From Arctopsyche grandis (taxonomy: Eukaryota > Arthropoda > Insecta > Trichoptera > Hydropsychidae), in contig NC_135357.1 in the NCBI RefSeq assembly GCF_051622035.1, positions 36,129,691 through 36,193,690 on the forward strand: a stretch of DNA of 64,000 nucleotides. The letters are read 5' to 3'. Position numbers and translations under genes: made by a program. Positions within the stretch are counted from its first letter, which is position 1. Every line of letters starts with the position of its first letter. Below are positions 9,240-21,000 of the stretch, one piece after another. The notes under the pieces are model-generated. The model made no database searches. It was not told the DNA's origin and worked only from the letters and a program-made list of their open reading frames with translations.

Positions 9240-9700
9240 ACCGTAACTTCATAATTATTTTCTTAAAGCACATTTTCAAAATTATTATTAATTAATTATT
9301 TTTTTAAAGCACATTTTCAAAATGATTATTAATTAATTATTTTTTTTAAGCACATTTTCAAAATTATTATTAATTAATTATTTTTTTAAAGCACATTTTC
9401 AAAATTATTATTAATTAATTATTTTTTTAAAGCATATTTTCAAAATCTTTATTAATTAATTATTTTTTTAAAGCACATTTTCAAAATGATTATTAATTAA
9501 TTATTTTTTTAAAGCACATTTTCAAAATTATTATTAATTAATTATTTTTTTAAAGCACATTTTCAAAATTATTATTAATTAATTATTTTTTTAAAGCATA
9601 TTTTCAAAATCTTTATTAATTAATTATTTTTTTAAAGCACATTTTCAAAATTATTATTTTTTTAAAGCACATTTTCAAAATCGTTATTAATTAATTCATT
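9240..9700. repeat. Satellite of about 41-bp AT-rich units
   Basis: About eleven tandem copies, each marked by AAAGCACATTTTCAAAA, are spaced about 41 bp apart from 9265 to 9690. The AGCATA variant occurs at two units four units apart (near 9432 and 9596), suggesting duplication of four-unit blocks. The last units are shortened. Confidence 0.85.
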
Positions 9701-9915
9701 TTCGAGATTTTTAATACGTGCTGTTGAATTTTTAATTAAAAAAAAAAACTCTATACCTTGGATTGAATCAATTATGCAAAAATTGAATCGGAATGACCGC
9801 AATTAAAAACTATACTATTTGTTTCCCCAATAAATGACCAACATAATTTAATAATTACAGACTGATTATAAAATAAAAAAATAGTATTCATCTTCATTTA
9901 ATGTCTGTGAATTAC

Positions 9916-10110
9916 GGTTCGGTGATTATTGGTCACAAAGCGCTCGCCAAAAAGCCACTAAAATCTCTATAACGGAACATCTGGTAGCCGAAAAGTACAT
10001 CATACTATCATACTAACGAGAAATCGAGAGCCAAATATTCCGTATTCGCGATTTTAATGGCAAAAATTACCTTTTGGGCGATCGCAATGTGACTAAAAAT
10101 CCAATTACCG
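9916..10110. mobile_element. hAT MITE of the 'GGTTCGGTGATT' family, copy 1
   Basis: About 195 bp, with imperfect inverted ends (GGTTCGGTGATT... / ...AATTACC), closely similar to 35102-35310, 35855-36185 and 49911-50101. Target duplication is unclear for this copy but clear for the others. Confidence 0.65.
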
Positions 10111-10725
10111 TTGAATACATACATACAATAATTTCACGTGTGATTTTATTTTATTTATTTAACCATTATCTATGTATTTATATAAATAATAAGGATTACA
10201 CCATAACCGTCATTTTTTATATGCCAAGTCAACTGTGATCTGTAAGAGTCAAGAAGTTACTGAAATGAAAGGATATACATATATTAAATGGGCGTTTAAT
10301 TGATTCGTATATGAAGATCGGTATTAAATTATTATTGCCATTATTTCTTAATATGTATTTGATGTAATTTTGCTAACATAGCTTTCAATAATCGAATGTG
10401 TAAAACTTTTTCGAAAGGTATTCGGCTAAAAGGTTAATAAATAATTCACGTTCGAAAATTTATCTGAAAATCTCGCTAATTAATTACTCACGTATATGTA
10501 ATTAATGTTCATATACACATTCTTTCGCATGAGAATTGATTTATCACATTCTTCGCGTCGTATATATTCAATAAATATTGTTCATTTCAAACGTAACCAA
10601 TCGCATTGTAACGTGTAACGTAACATGTTGCAATTATAAAAAAAAACAATGATGATAACAGTTTTATTGTTCCGAACCGTATTGACGCAGTGATTTCCAA
10701 TTAGTGTTGAAATTAAATATTTAAA
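10111..10725. other. No gene recognised
   Basis: AT-rich unique-looking sequence. A TATA-like tract at about 10635 precedes the small frame at 10726 by 90 bp. No repeat family was recognised. Confidence 0.4.
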
Positions 10726-10929
10726 ATGGAATTCCTATGGTTTGTGTTCGTTTTCTTCGCGGTAATTTATTTACCACTCTGTTTTGCATTCGATTTGCCA
10801 TGTCGAATGTGGAATTGTTCATTTGCGGGATATTTAGCAAGGTTCATTACGCTCGTATGTACGTACTATTTCATATTTGCCAAGAGATTTAAGCGTCTTG
10901 CAACTTTATTATTGCTAAAGTTAAGTTAA
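10726..10929 (+). CDS. Hypothetical small secreted protein or first coding exon
   Basis: I do not recognise this 67-residue frame. Met is followed by a hydrophobic run (residues 3-22) that looks like a signal peptide or membrane anchor, then FDLPCRMWNCSF, with a CX4C pair that could form a small loop. The ATG lies in an A-rich context. A GTATGT donor-like string at 10856 would end an exon after about 43 codons, so the C-terminus may be intronic. No neighbour supports it, and the surrounding DNA is AT-rich, where hydrophobic frames arise by chance. Confidence 0.25.
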   Translation: MEFLWFVFVFFAVIYLPLCFAFDLPCRMWNCSFAGYLARFITLVCTYYFIFAKRFKRLATLLLLKLS

Positions 10930-11282
10930 GTCGTCAAAGCCTTAGAAATGTCCTGTAGTTATGATCGAGTGTGTTTTTGACTCCAAGAGTAATACACTAT
11001 AAACTTAGTACTCTATTTGTCTACTCAAATATGTTTGTTATTATTGATTTTCTTCTCAAAATTAATTAAAATATTCAAATAAAAAAACATAAATTATACT
11101 GCAATTTGAGCCAAATACTATAAAAAGTGGGTTTTACATTTAAATCAATTTATTTTTAGCTCAATTAAAAAATTGTACTCCTCATATAATTTTTTTCTAT
11201 TAAATAAACCAAACATCCTCTTCCTTTACTATGTTTATTTATTTGATTTTATTTAAATAGAAATATAGAGTATTTCAATATT
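10930..11282. other. No gene recognised
   Basis: AT-rich sequence without recognisable repeats or frames. Confidence 0.4.
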
Positions 11283-11863
11283 AAACGAATTTTTGTTATA
11301 AATCTAAAAGAATAGTCGAAATATGATTTTTCTAAGTGGAATTTTATTTAATTCTCATATAAAGACAATTTAATATATTATCCCAATTAATTCAATTCAG
11401 ATTCGTGTAAATACTAGTACGAGTTTTTAGCTCGAAATTTTACTAAATTAACATTCAGCACACTTCCAATTAAACCTTTTGAACGAAAATAAAAAATAGT
11501 GTGGCCAGAACACAATAAACATGTTTCAATAGAAAAAACTCAATATAAAATAGTATTAACAGTGGGAAAAAATCCCAAATGAAAATACGTACTTTTGACT
11601 TTTGATTTGAACTGGTTGACTACTTAGAGAGATTTGAAAGCTGAAAAGTACTACAAATGAAAGATAAAATACCCAACTATTGATTCCAATATTCATTTTG
11701 AACAGGAAATTAACAGATTTTGAGACATCGATTTAAAAAACACATATTTTTCTGAATCTCCAGCCAATCAACATTTTTTTATTACCAGATTCGTGTGTAC
11801 TAGGCATAGATCTATAAGAAAATTCATATCTCGTCTCTTAACCATTTTTCGTGTCGAACAGTG
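11283..11863 (-). mobile_element. CACTG-ended MITE, copy 1
   Basis: The reverse-strand end at 11863 reads CACTGTTCGACACGAAAAAT with TAA just outside (11864-11866). The body matches 31984-32600, 46344-46960 and 54299-54986, with blocks such as 'TAGATCTATGCC' and 'GTGTGCTGAATTTTA'. The left end is approximate. The CACTG ends and 3-bp TAA duplication resemble CACTA/EnSpm elements; the class is inference. Confidence 0.7.
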
Positions 11864-11944
11864 TAATGTATGTTTGACTCTTGAATTGAATGTATGATTG
11901 AATTGTATGTTGAATTGAAAAAAATATACAACTAAATAATAAAT

Positions 11945-12071
11945 AGTACAACCGACCAATCACAAACGTCTTTGACCAATCCAGCCAATCAGTAACCACT
12001 TTGAATCCAATCAATTCAATTCCAGCCAATCAGAAACTAATTATAGACGCCGTTTCGGTTTTATAATTAGA
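11945..12071 (-). mobile_element. Helitron-like 5' fragment with CCAAT repeats
   Basis: On the reverse strand it begins TCTAATTATAAAACCGAAAC and matches the Helitron at 43233-43558. The motif CCAATCA is repeated within it, as in the fuller copy. Confidence 0.5.
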
Positions 12072-13089
12072 ATATTTAAATCAATAGTTTGTTAAAATGC
12101 TGCTTATTTGCATTTTAAATAATGCTTCAGGTGACATGGCACTTTATTCATCCAGATTTTCATAACTTTCCGTTTTCTTAACCTTTTTTTTCCTTTTAGT
12201 ATTGTTATATGTATACTCGGCATTAACGAATAGATGTAGGAAACCATCCTATCTGGAAAAGTCAGAAATGATTGTAATATTTATACTTTTTCGCGTACTA
12301 ATTGTACTTTCGGTTGAGAATCGCTTTTTTACTATGTAAAAATGAATATTTATTTGATTTCCCGCCATGCAAATCTACAGTCAATTAATAAAGACCAAAT
12401 TTTGTACACCTACCATCTCATAGTGTTTAAAAATAGACAGTGATCTGATTCCAAGGTCAAAGGGTTGTCCTATGAGTTATAAAATTCTCAGAATATGATC
12501 CGTTTTATACTTTTTCCCCATCGTACATAACTCACTAATTAAAATCAAATTTATACAAGACCGTTAACTGAAAAACGATCAATAGTTGTATTAATAAGTA
12601 AGGTTATATCATTTCAATAATACAGAAGCACAATAGTCATGTATAGGTACTATGTAGGTATATATGTATTGTGCAAGATTGAATCATTGCAATTTGCGGT
12701 TTGCAGTATATAATTACAGCCCTACGTATGTTCATAGAACGGCTACATATTCCATTCGATTTCAGTTTACGTCCAGCTTTGACTTTATGTAATATGAATT
12801 ATTAATTACTAGCCGGATAGTCCGGCGTTGCTCGAGCAAGGGAGACTTTTTCAGATAATTAGATTACTATAAGTCATAAGATATCAAAATTGGCAGTTCT
12901 ATATTTAAAACTGTGGAACTACATTTGCCCGAAATTATCCTTCCACTTCCAAAACCCATCTACCATTCAAATTATTGTATTATAACTAATGTATAATATA
13001 TGTAGTATATCAATTTTAATGGTATTGAAAACTGTGGATTTGCAAAACGGACAAACATTCATCTGTAAGTAGTTCAATTTTGACTTACC
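12072..13089. other. Mostly unassigned; a second Helitron-like end near 12809
   Basis: At 12809-12845 the reverse strand shows a short perfect palindrome (GCCGGACTATCCGGC) overlapping terminal CTAG followed by T, the layout of a Helitron 3' end. A related block is at 15449-15475. The rest shows no gene or repeat I recognise. Confidence 0.35.
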
Positions 13090-13432
13090 TTTTTGTTTTT
13101 TTGATTTTTAAATGCTTTTTATTATTACGAAATTATGTTCACAATACATCTTATATCTATTTTAATAGCTACTGATCTACTGATCATTTTCTATTTTACA
13201 TAGTATTATATTATTCTAATGTTAATGTACAGCATAATAGGAAAAATAGCTCAAAAACCTATTTACAATCCTTATAAATGCTCATAATACATCTAATACA
13301 TAATATTAATTAAAGACTTTCTAAAGTCGATGACCTAAAGCAGATTGTGTTTAGGTAATCTGTGTATATACCTGAAGGGTATAGACATTTTGTTGTAATC
13401 ACCGAGACTCTTCATAAATGTGTTAGTATGGT
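13090..13432 (-). mobile_element. LINE 3' end (Jockey-like family), copy
   Basis: Reverse complement of about 48925-49255: the end of the degenerate LINE reading frame and its complete 3' UTR, ending in an A-rich tail that reads as Ts on the + strand at 13090-13125. It is 5'-truncated, as is usual for LINE insertions. Confidence 0.75.
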
Positions 13433-13437
13433 TTTTA

Positions 13438-13571
13438 GTAGACACCGGATAGTCACAGTGCTATCCATTGTTCCATTGTTGTAAATCCTTTGTAAAAAAG
13501 GTTCGGCAAACCTTTAACTATGCATTTACAACCTTTGAACAATATGCGGCACCTTCTGGGTCCGGTGACTA
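13438..13571. mobile_element. Small inverted-repeat MITE, copy 1
   Basis: Similar over its length to 35870-36002. The inner arms ATTGTTCCATTGTTGTAAAT and ATTTACAACCTTTGAACAAT can pair, so transcripts would form a hairpin. The outer ends carry ACACCGGA / TCCGGTG. Confidence 0.6.
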
Positions 13572-14004
13572 GTTATTAGTGATTCTGTCATATAATATAC
13601 TGGTTAGCTTGTTAGTAATGTCTGTAACAAACGAGCCTTTAAACTGGTCTGTCCAAACTACCTTTTTATGAATTTGCTTTAGCGAATGCTAAAACTTTAA
13701 AACGTTAAAACGCAAATTTTCTTTGTGTTTGGACAGTTTTCTGATTTCACCATTTTGTATCTATAATAATATAGAATATAGCAGAGCATCGCAACGTGAG
13801 TGACCCGGCATTTTTAGGGCCGCGGGCACCACTTCGATCTAACGCGTGCGAGTGAGATGAGAAAACCGATGTCAGTTAACGTTTTGTCACCTATGTATGT
13901 ATGTACGGACTAGCTAGCGACTGCCGATGAAGTTCATATGTATGCACGTAGCTGACAAACTCTACGAGTATCAACGAGTTGCGTGGCTCTGGAATATAGA
14001 ATAA
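13572..14004. other. Unassigned, with a minor inverted repeat
   Basis: CTGTCCAAAC (about 13649) and its inverse GTTTGGACAG (about 13728) bracket some 90 bp and may be a tiny MITE. A GC-richer patch spans about 13785-13860. No gene is seen. Confidence 0.35.
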
Positions 14005-14690
14005 TAACCAAAAACAATTGAAAATCATTTTCTATTATAGAGGTCACGAGCCGTCGTGCAATTAATTTGCAGCTAAAATGCACACCAAATGTTTACCATA
14101 CCAAAATCTTAAACTGTCACCCCCTGGTGCATCTCACTCGCACGCCCGCATTTACAACCACGAAAGAAAGACAGATAGAGACCAAACCAGAGAAATTTTA
14201 TATTAATAGAAGTGGCTTTAGGCATCATATTGTTGTCAAGTGACGATTGTCCACAGGAAATCCTAAATAATTTAAGCATCAGTCGTATTTGATGCTTGGT
14301 GCTCGACGTACTATATCCGATAAAAACTTCTCTGTTTGTTTATATTACTTGCAAGATGGGCAAGCATCGGTAAAAATTGCACAATGCATTCAAAAACACA
14401 CAATTTTAACAACAAGGGATAAATTTTTATAAGTCAATTGATCCGATTGTATTCCATGCGTTGTAGCGTATTTATAAAGACGTACTGCGTAATATTGACA
14501 ACAATTATTTATTCGTAAGGGCCCTTCTATTATTATTACATTTCTCTGGACCAAACTTCCGCTTCTAATGTATTATTTCGAATACAATGCTCAGTAAAGT
14601 ATGTCTCTTTCGGCCAATTAAATAAGTATATTAATAAATAATACTCGTTTATTCTTCAAAAATATTATAATTTTATAATTCATCCGTTGT
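14005..14690 (+). repeat. Dispersed repeat (copy 2) split by a hAT MITE
   Basis: 14005-14187 and 14549-14690 match 6629-6890 and 7805-7880. This copy shows what the foldback insertion site at 6891-7804 looked like when empty. Confidence 0.55.
14188..14548. mobile_element. hAT MITE with perfect 8-bp target duplication
   Basis: The ends are CAGAGAAAT and ATTTCTCTG. The inverted repeats extend imperfectly to about 25 bp, reaching 'AATAGAAG'. GACCAAAC is duplicated exactly at 14180-14187 and 14549-14556. 361 bp, no coding capacity. A relative, inverted and interrupted, is at 29925-30632. Confidence 0.88.
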
Positions 14691-15582
14691 TGAATGACCA
14701 ATAGTATTTCGCATAGACAATAGAACATTGTACGTTCAAAATTTTATTACTTAAATGTTATTACTAATAACTTATTAGTCGAGATGGGGTAAAAAGGACA
14801 GAATGTGCATTTTTAAACCTGTATCTTCCTACGGCGGATGGATTTTAGCATTTCTCACTAGGATTTTGAAAAGCATCGAAGCAGCCAAAGGGTTAAAGCA
14901 AAAACGTTTTATCTATCGATACTAAAAATGGCATTGGATAAAATGGCAGTATCGCAAACACGCAGAAATTGTAATTAAGCGATCCTTTTAAAAGTTCCAC
15001 GGCACCGACGGATCCATACTTTAATTTCCTGTTCAATTAAATTCAATTTCCTGTGCAGTTTCCACTTACAAAAAAGAAGGATCACGTAAAATTGTCTGCG
15101 ACGCAATTTTTAATAGGTTTCTTTTTCTTTCTCATATTTAATTTTTTGCGGCTGATGTTTAACATGTTGACAATGCGATTAATTTACAATACGTTATGTG
15201 TCAATTTAATCGAATTAGATGACTGGATCGTTTAAAACGTATTGCACAGCTTTGAAACAGGCCATGGTCGAAAACGGCGCTTCCTTGACCCGAATATATC
15301 ATGCTAAAAATTGACGATGATACAAATGGTTTTTTAAACGTTCATAATTATTATAAATTAAACAACAGGTATCTACACACAGACTAAAGGCTTATTCTAC
15401 TGTATAAAGTTGACTTTTTCTTGGTTTGTACTTACTTCTCTAACTTTCACCCACTCGAGCAACGCCGGGCAATTCAACTATGTAGTTCAATGCTCAATGC
15501 TTTGCACTCCTCATTTTCATTTTCATATACAGTCCACCCCCAAACCCCGCTTAAATAGTAAACGTGTTAAAAATAAGAACAA
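14691..15582. other. No gene recognised
   Basis: Unique-looking sequence. The 60-codon frame at 15053 is hydrophobic and AT-driven, without support. A Helitron-like block (CTCGAGCAACGCCGGGCA) is at about 15454. Confidence 0.4.
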
Positions 15583-15762
15583 TCTAATATATAATTTGGA
15601 AAGAGACTTTGTATGTAGCCTTTGTTCGTTGGGTCGTAAATCCGTGACGTCATCGAACAAATAATTAGACTTTTTCCCGGGGGGCAAAGGCGCCGAGGGC
15701 GAAGCCGCCTTCGCACCTGGGGTGGAGCCAGGCACCGGATTCTGGTATACATATACATTTAT

Positions 15763-16728
15763 CCAGCAGCATATCTCGGTCATTAAGAGGGCTGGACAGC
15801 AGCGCCTCGTCCACACAAACGTACTATACTTCTCCCTACCTCAATTATGGCACTAGAGAAATTATTTTTTAATATGCTATGGATATCCACCATTGGGGTG
15901 CATCTATCGTTTTATTTTTTTGATTAATTATTTTTATAGGAGCTAGGAGCCGCCAAACATCTATAAAATCGCCTCTTTTTTACACCCACGAAAAGAGTCT
16001 AGCGTGCTTATTTAACGGTCGATTTAAAAAAAAAATACGCCAATAGATGCACAGAAAATATCTTTCTCATACCGATGATGAAATTTTTTTAAAAATTGGT
16101 CCAGTTTTGGAGGATAAAATAGTAGAATACCAAACCTCGATTTTGTCAATTTAAAACACATTTTATCTGGTCGAAGCGCAACTGTCGCATTCACTCAATA
16201 TATATATTGATATATATTGTCGCATTCACTCAATATATACATACACTCAATATATATATATCGAAGAAAGGAACAGTACCAAAATTAAGGTTTCGGGTGT
16301 ACAGCCCTCTTAAGCTTCTGCCTATCACCGAGAGGCGCCGGGTTCGATCCCATGAGCTGACCTCGATTGAAAATAAATTTTCAGAGTACATCTGTAGTGC
16401 TGCTGGTCAGACTTGGATATTTATGACTCCAGGTCGATCGTTTCCGAGCAAAGTTTGCCAATTTCTCTGATTTCACTGTTGAAACGGTTCCCGATTAAAA
16501 TTGGCTAAAAATCCTTCCTACCTACTATGTCACCACTATTTGAGTATGATTAATCTACAATAAAATTTATGTATAATTCATAGATGTCTCGTTAATTTGC
16601 GAGTTTTTCAGTGTCTCGTAATTCAACGACTTGTAATAAAAATGCTGCATTGTTTGTAATTGGCCAGGAAGGCGCATTGGAGTTTACCTGTTTATATGTA
16701 TGTATGTAAAAAATAAATAAATAAATAG
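15763..16728 (+). mobile_element. tRNA-derived SINE, interrupted by a TTAA MITE
   Basis: The head starts CCAGCAGCA (15763) and has B box GGTTCGATCCC (about 16341). It is followed by the shared core (GATCGTTTC..., TTTGCCAATT, TGAAACGGTTCCC), then a 3' block with GGCCAGGAAGGCGCATTGG, and an A-rich (AAATA)n tail. The head is split by the MITE at 15787-16309. TGCTGCTGG after the head (about 16402) can pair with its start. The 3' hairpin arm is truncated compared with 29190-29580. Confidence 0.75.
15787..16309. mobile_element. TTAA MITE (GAGGGCTG ends), copy 1
   Basis: TTAA is duplicated at 15783-15786 and 16310-16313. The inverted ends are GAGGGCTG and CAGCCCTC. 523 bp; shares its whole body with 36835-37371, 41138-41636 and 55819-56305. 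TTAA targets suggest a piggyBac-type helper. Confidence 0.85.
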
Positions 16729-16756
16729 TAAATATATTTTTTTATAAGAGACTTAC

Positions 16757-16985
16757 TGGAAAAGACTTCGATAATGGTTTGATGTAGTTTATTGAAATGT
16801 AAAATTTGCACGTGGTGGTTCAGCGGAGCGTACGGAACACAAGTTGTCCGTACGCCGTCTGCTCGAACTCTGTCGACCGTCGCGTATTTCCGCTTGGGCC
16901 GACACTAATGCCAACTCGTCAATAATGCCAATCGACAATCAGTTAATAAGACTGTTTGCCACACGTCATTACAAAAGTCGGAACA
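16757..16985 (-). repeat. BEL element 3' LTR
   Basis: 229 bp, TG...CA. A hairpin of GCGTACGGA with TCCGTACGC (16828-16836 with 16847-16855) lies inside. It differs from the other LTR only at base 16760 (A here, G there). Confidence 0.95.
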
Positions 16986-18022
16986 TAGTCCCACATAGGA
17001 AAACTGTTGAACAATACAGTTATTCTACAGAGTTACAGCATTACTGACGAGTCGTTTACAATAAATCATAGCTCTTAAAATAATTAAATAGAGGGTGAAT
17101 AATGAAACCTTTGCCTCATCCAGTGTGAGGATAAAATCAATTTATTGGTTCAGTAATATTTCAACTTATAGGTATACCTCTGGTGAATGTTGTTTCTATT
17201 TACATTAAAATTTTTGAAATCTCCTTTGAAGCTGTGAATAAGCATTACAAGATAAGTTTACTTTAAAGAAGAGAGAGTGGACTGTATATGGTTTAAAACT
17301 TAAGCATTCCTCATCTTGATGTTAACTTAGACAATACAATGTTGACACTGTTACAGTTGTCAAGACAGATCAGCTATTACCGATCAACTAAACTTGATTA
17401 GTGAGTGTAATGCTCCTAAGTTAACTTGATTTCATCAACAAGTAGCACAAACATTGCTAAATTAAAAGTAAATTGGAAAGTCATTCATTCATTCCTACAA
17501 GCAGGAAATGAAGGCGAACTATGATTATAGATGTCTCTACGTTAAACATCGAAATGTTCAGTATTATAATATTTACTTATTCTATGATTCACATAAATAC
17601 TATAAACAGTAAGAGTTAACTTATGTTTTCATAACAAGAAACATAAGACCTGCGGATGACTCCCGGCAGGTTATAATTAAGTAGACATGAAATAATTTAA
17701 GATGCTCCATTAAGTGTGGCTTGGAGACTAACATTAACAAATCATGAATCTAATTTTAACTGTCAAATTTGAACAGTTTATTTTAAACTCGGATATAATC
17801 CTTCCGAGTGATGACATGAGACAAGTCTTATATTATAAAGACAAAATGATTAAATTAAATTCGGAGATATATACTGCCGAATGTTAAAATGAAAATAGCT
17901 TAAATTATACACACAACACAATTAAAGTGAATTACGGAGTACTACTATTAACATTGAATGATTTAAACTCATGATTACATCTAATAAGTAATATGAGTTG
18001 GGGGTAGTGTCTTCGGGTTAAA
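16986..18022 (-). other. BEL element 3' untranslated region
   Basis: This stretch between the Gag-Pol stop and the 3' LTR has no substantial frame. It is longer than the 3' UTR of many BEL elements, and no env-like frame is present. Confidence 0.8.
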
Positions 18023-21000
18023 CTAAGCTACCGAAGTTGACGGAATTGAAGCTGCTGTTTCTCCTCCCTCTTGCTGATCTTCCTTCCTGTCAAGTGGTCC
18101 TTGTGGTAGAATCGGCAATGGCGCCACTAGATGACTGGACCGACGAAACTCTCCGCTGGCAGTAAAGACGTCGACGACTCGAACTCTGCCATCTGGTCCG
18201 GGATACAATTTAGTGACTCGACCCAAGACCCATCGGGTTGGCAGCATGTGTTCCTCCTTTAACAGGACCATTTGACCCACACTCAGATTGTTGCTCGAGT
18301 CCTTCTTCCATTTGTGTCGTAACTGCAAAGAATGTAAATATTCCGCCGACCAACGTTTCCAAAATGCTGCTGTGGTCAATTGTATCTGAAGCAGATTGGC
18401 ATGGACATTAGTGTTATATTTAACCTCCATTGGAAGAGCGAGTAAGGATCTGCCAATTAAGAAATGTCCAGGTGTGAGGGGTAAAAGGTCTAGTGGATCC
18501 GAAGACAAGGGACTAAGAGGACGGGAATTCATGCAAGCTTCTATTTGAGTCAATACCGTACAAAATGATTCGAAATTTAAGGTGGTGGCCTTTAACACCT
18601 TGTTTAAATGAATCTTCATGGATTTAACCGCTGCTTCCCACAGCCCTCCCATGTGAGGCGCCCTTGGCGGGTTAAACTTCCAACGAATCCCTTCGGAGGC
18701 TACATACCGTAGTAGCTTCTCCTCATGAGGACGTTCGTAAATTAATTTTACTAAATTAACGAGTTCACGACTTGCACCGACAAAATTAGTAGCATTGTCG
18801 GAATATATCGTATTGGGCCTGCCACGTCTGGCTACGAATCTTCTTAAACAATTTAAGAAATTTGAACTCGTTAAGTCTCCGACAAGTTCCAAGTGAACTG
18901 CCTTACTGGAAAAACACACAAAGACACAAACGTAACCCTTAATTATCTTAGAATTCTTATTGCAACCACTCTTCACAGGAAAAGGTCCTGCGAAATCTAT
19001 CCCCACATGACTGAAAGGAAAATTCGCAGTGGTACGTTCAAGCGGGAGTAATCCCATTAATCTATTGTGTGACAGTGGTTTATTTCTGAAACAAATGACA
19101 CATGAACGCACCACTCCTTTGACAGTATTATGTCCGGCCAATGGCCAATAGGTCTGCCGCAATAACGACAGTAAGGCTTGAGTACCCAAGTGAATATATT
19201 TCAAGTGCGCATCTCGGACAATCATGTGTGTAAGTTTATGCTTATTTGACAAGATAATGGGTGACGTTGATAGAGTTGTTCCCAGAGGAAGTCTACTTCC
19301 AACACAAATTAAATTCTCATGGAATAGAGGGGACAATTTAGCTAATTTACTGCTACTGGGAATTGGATGTCCCTTGCTCAGCAAACGATATTCCAATGGA
19401 AATGATTCCATTTGCGATAACCTTATCAAATTATTTAAAGCATCTTTTAATTCTAAAGCGGACGGTTCGTTATTTTCTTTAACGTTTAATTGTTTATTCC
19501 TTAGTGGCCGACGAACATATGATAAAACTCGAAGGAGTCTTGGAAGATGAGAATGTTTATCTATCCAATTATTTTCCCTCACAAGGGTAGCGTTAGTGAC
19601 TACCCTTCTCTCTGGAAGATCTATTGTGATCTCAGGAGGTCTTCGAGGCCATCGTGATTCGTCTAATTTCAACCAACTAGGGCCGTCCCACCATAACGAA
19701 TTATGATTTAATTCTGATGGTTGAGTCCCTCGAGAAATTAAATCTGCTGGATTGTCTGTAGAGGAGACATGGTACCACTCAATGGGTTGAGATATTGATT
19801 GGATTTCGGCCACTCGATTGGCAACGAAGGTGGTCCATTTACATGACTCTCCTCTAATCCAATGCAATGCGACGGTTGAATCCGTCCAATAATATTTTTC
19901 ATTAATATGAATTGTTAATTGGTCTATTGTTGACTTCATTAACTTTGATAATAACATAGCGGAGCACAGCTCTAAACGCGGAATAGTTACAAAACTGAGC
20001 GGAGCGACTCTCGAACGAGAACACACAAGATGACATTTGGAATTTCCCAATTGATCAGTACATTTTACATAAATACAAGCACCATAAGCTTTCTCGGATG
20101 CGTCACAAAATCCGTGTGCCTGTATATTAATGACATTATTTAGTATTATCAATCTAGGAATTTTATAAAGTTTCATGACTGTATTGGATAATTGACAATC
20201 TTTCCATTTTTTGAAGATTGTCTGAGGAATGAATTCATCCCAACCAATGGTTTGTTGCCAGACAGATTGCATTAATATCTTATAATTAATTAACAATGGA
20301 GATAATAGTCCTAATGGGTCGAAGATCTGACTAATTACTGATAAAAAGTTTCTTTTTGTTATATTTTCAATCTCGACTTCGGTTTGAACCTTAAATACAA
20401 AAACGTCTTCCCGCGGTTTCCAAAATAAACCTAAAGTTTTGTGTGATTCGTTAGAGAAGTTAAAATCTGAACAATCGTCAGCCTTAACATCCGTGATTAT
20501 ATCGGAGTTGTTCGATGTCCATTTGCTTAAGGGCATACCGGCTGATAATAATATGGTTTCCAGTTGAACCTTTAATAATTTACCAGCTTCAATAGTATTA
20601 GTTCCCGTGAGCAAATCATCAACATAAAAATCACGTTCGATCACTTTACTAGCGATGGGATATTTGTTTCTATTCTCCTCTGCTAACTGATTTAGACATC
20701 TAGTAGCTAAAAATGGGGCTGAAGCAGTTCCGAATGTTACTGTATTAAGTTTGTAATGCTTGAATTTACTCTGGGGATCTGTTCGCCAAATGATTCGTTG
20801 TACATTTTTATTTTTCTCTGCTATTTGAATCTGTCGGTACATCTGCTTAATATCCGCAGTAATCACGTATTTATGGAGTCGAAAGTTGAGTAGTAAACTT
20901 AACAAATCTGATTGGACACTAGGTCCCACCATCAAAATATTATTTAGTGAGATATTAGACGTTGTCTTTGCGGACGCATCAAAAACTACACGATATTTAG

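Noticed and set aside
9264..9690. A CRISPR-like array from regular spacing near 9.3-9.7 kb
   Set aside because: Units are fully tandem with no unique spacers; it is an AT-rich satellite in a eukaryotic context.
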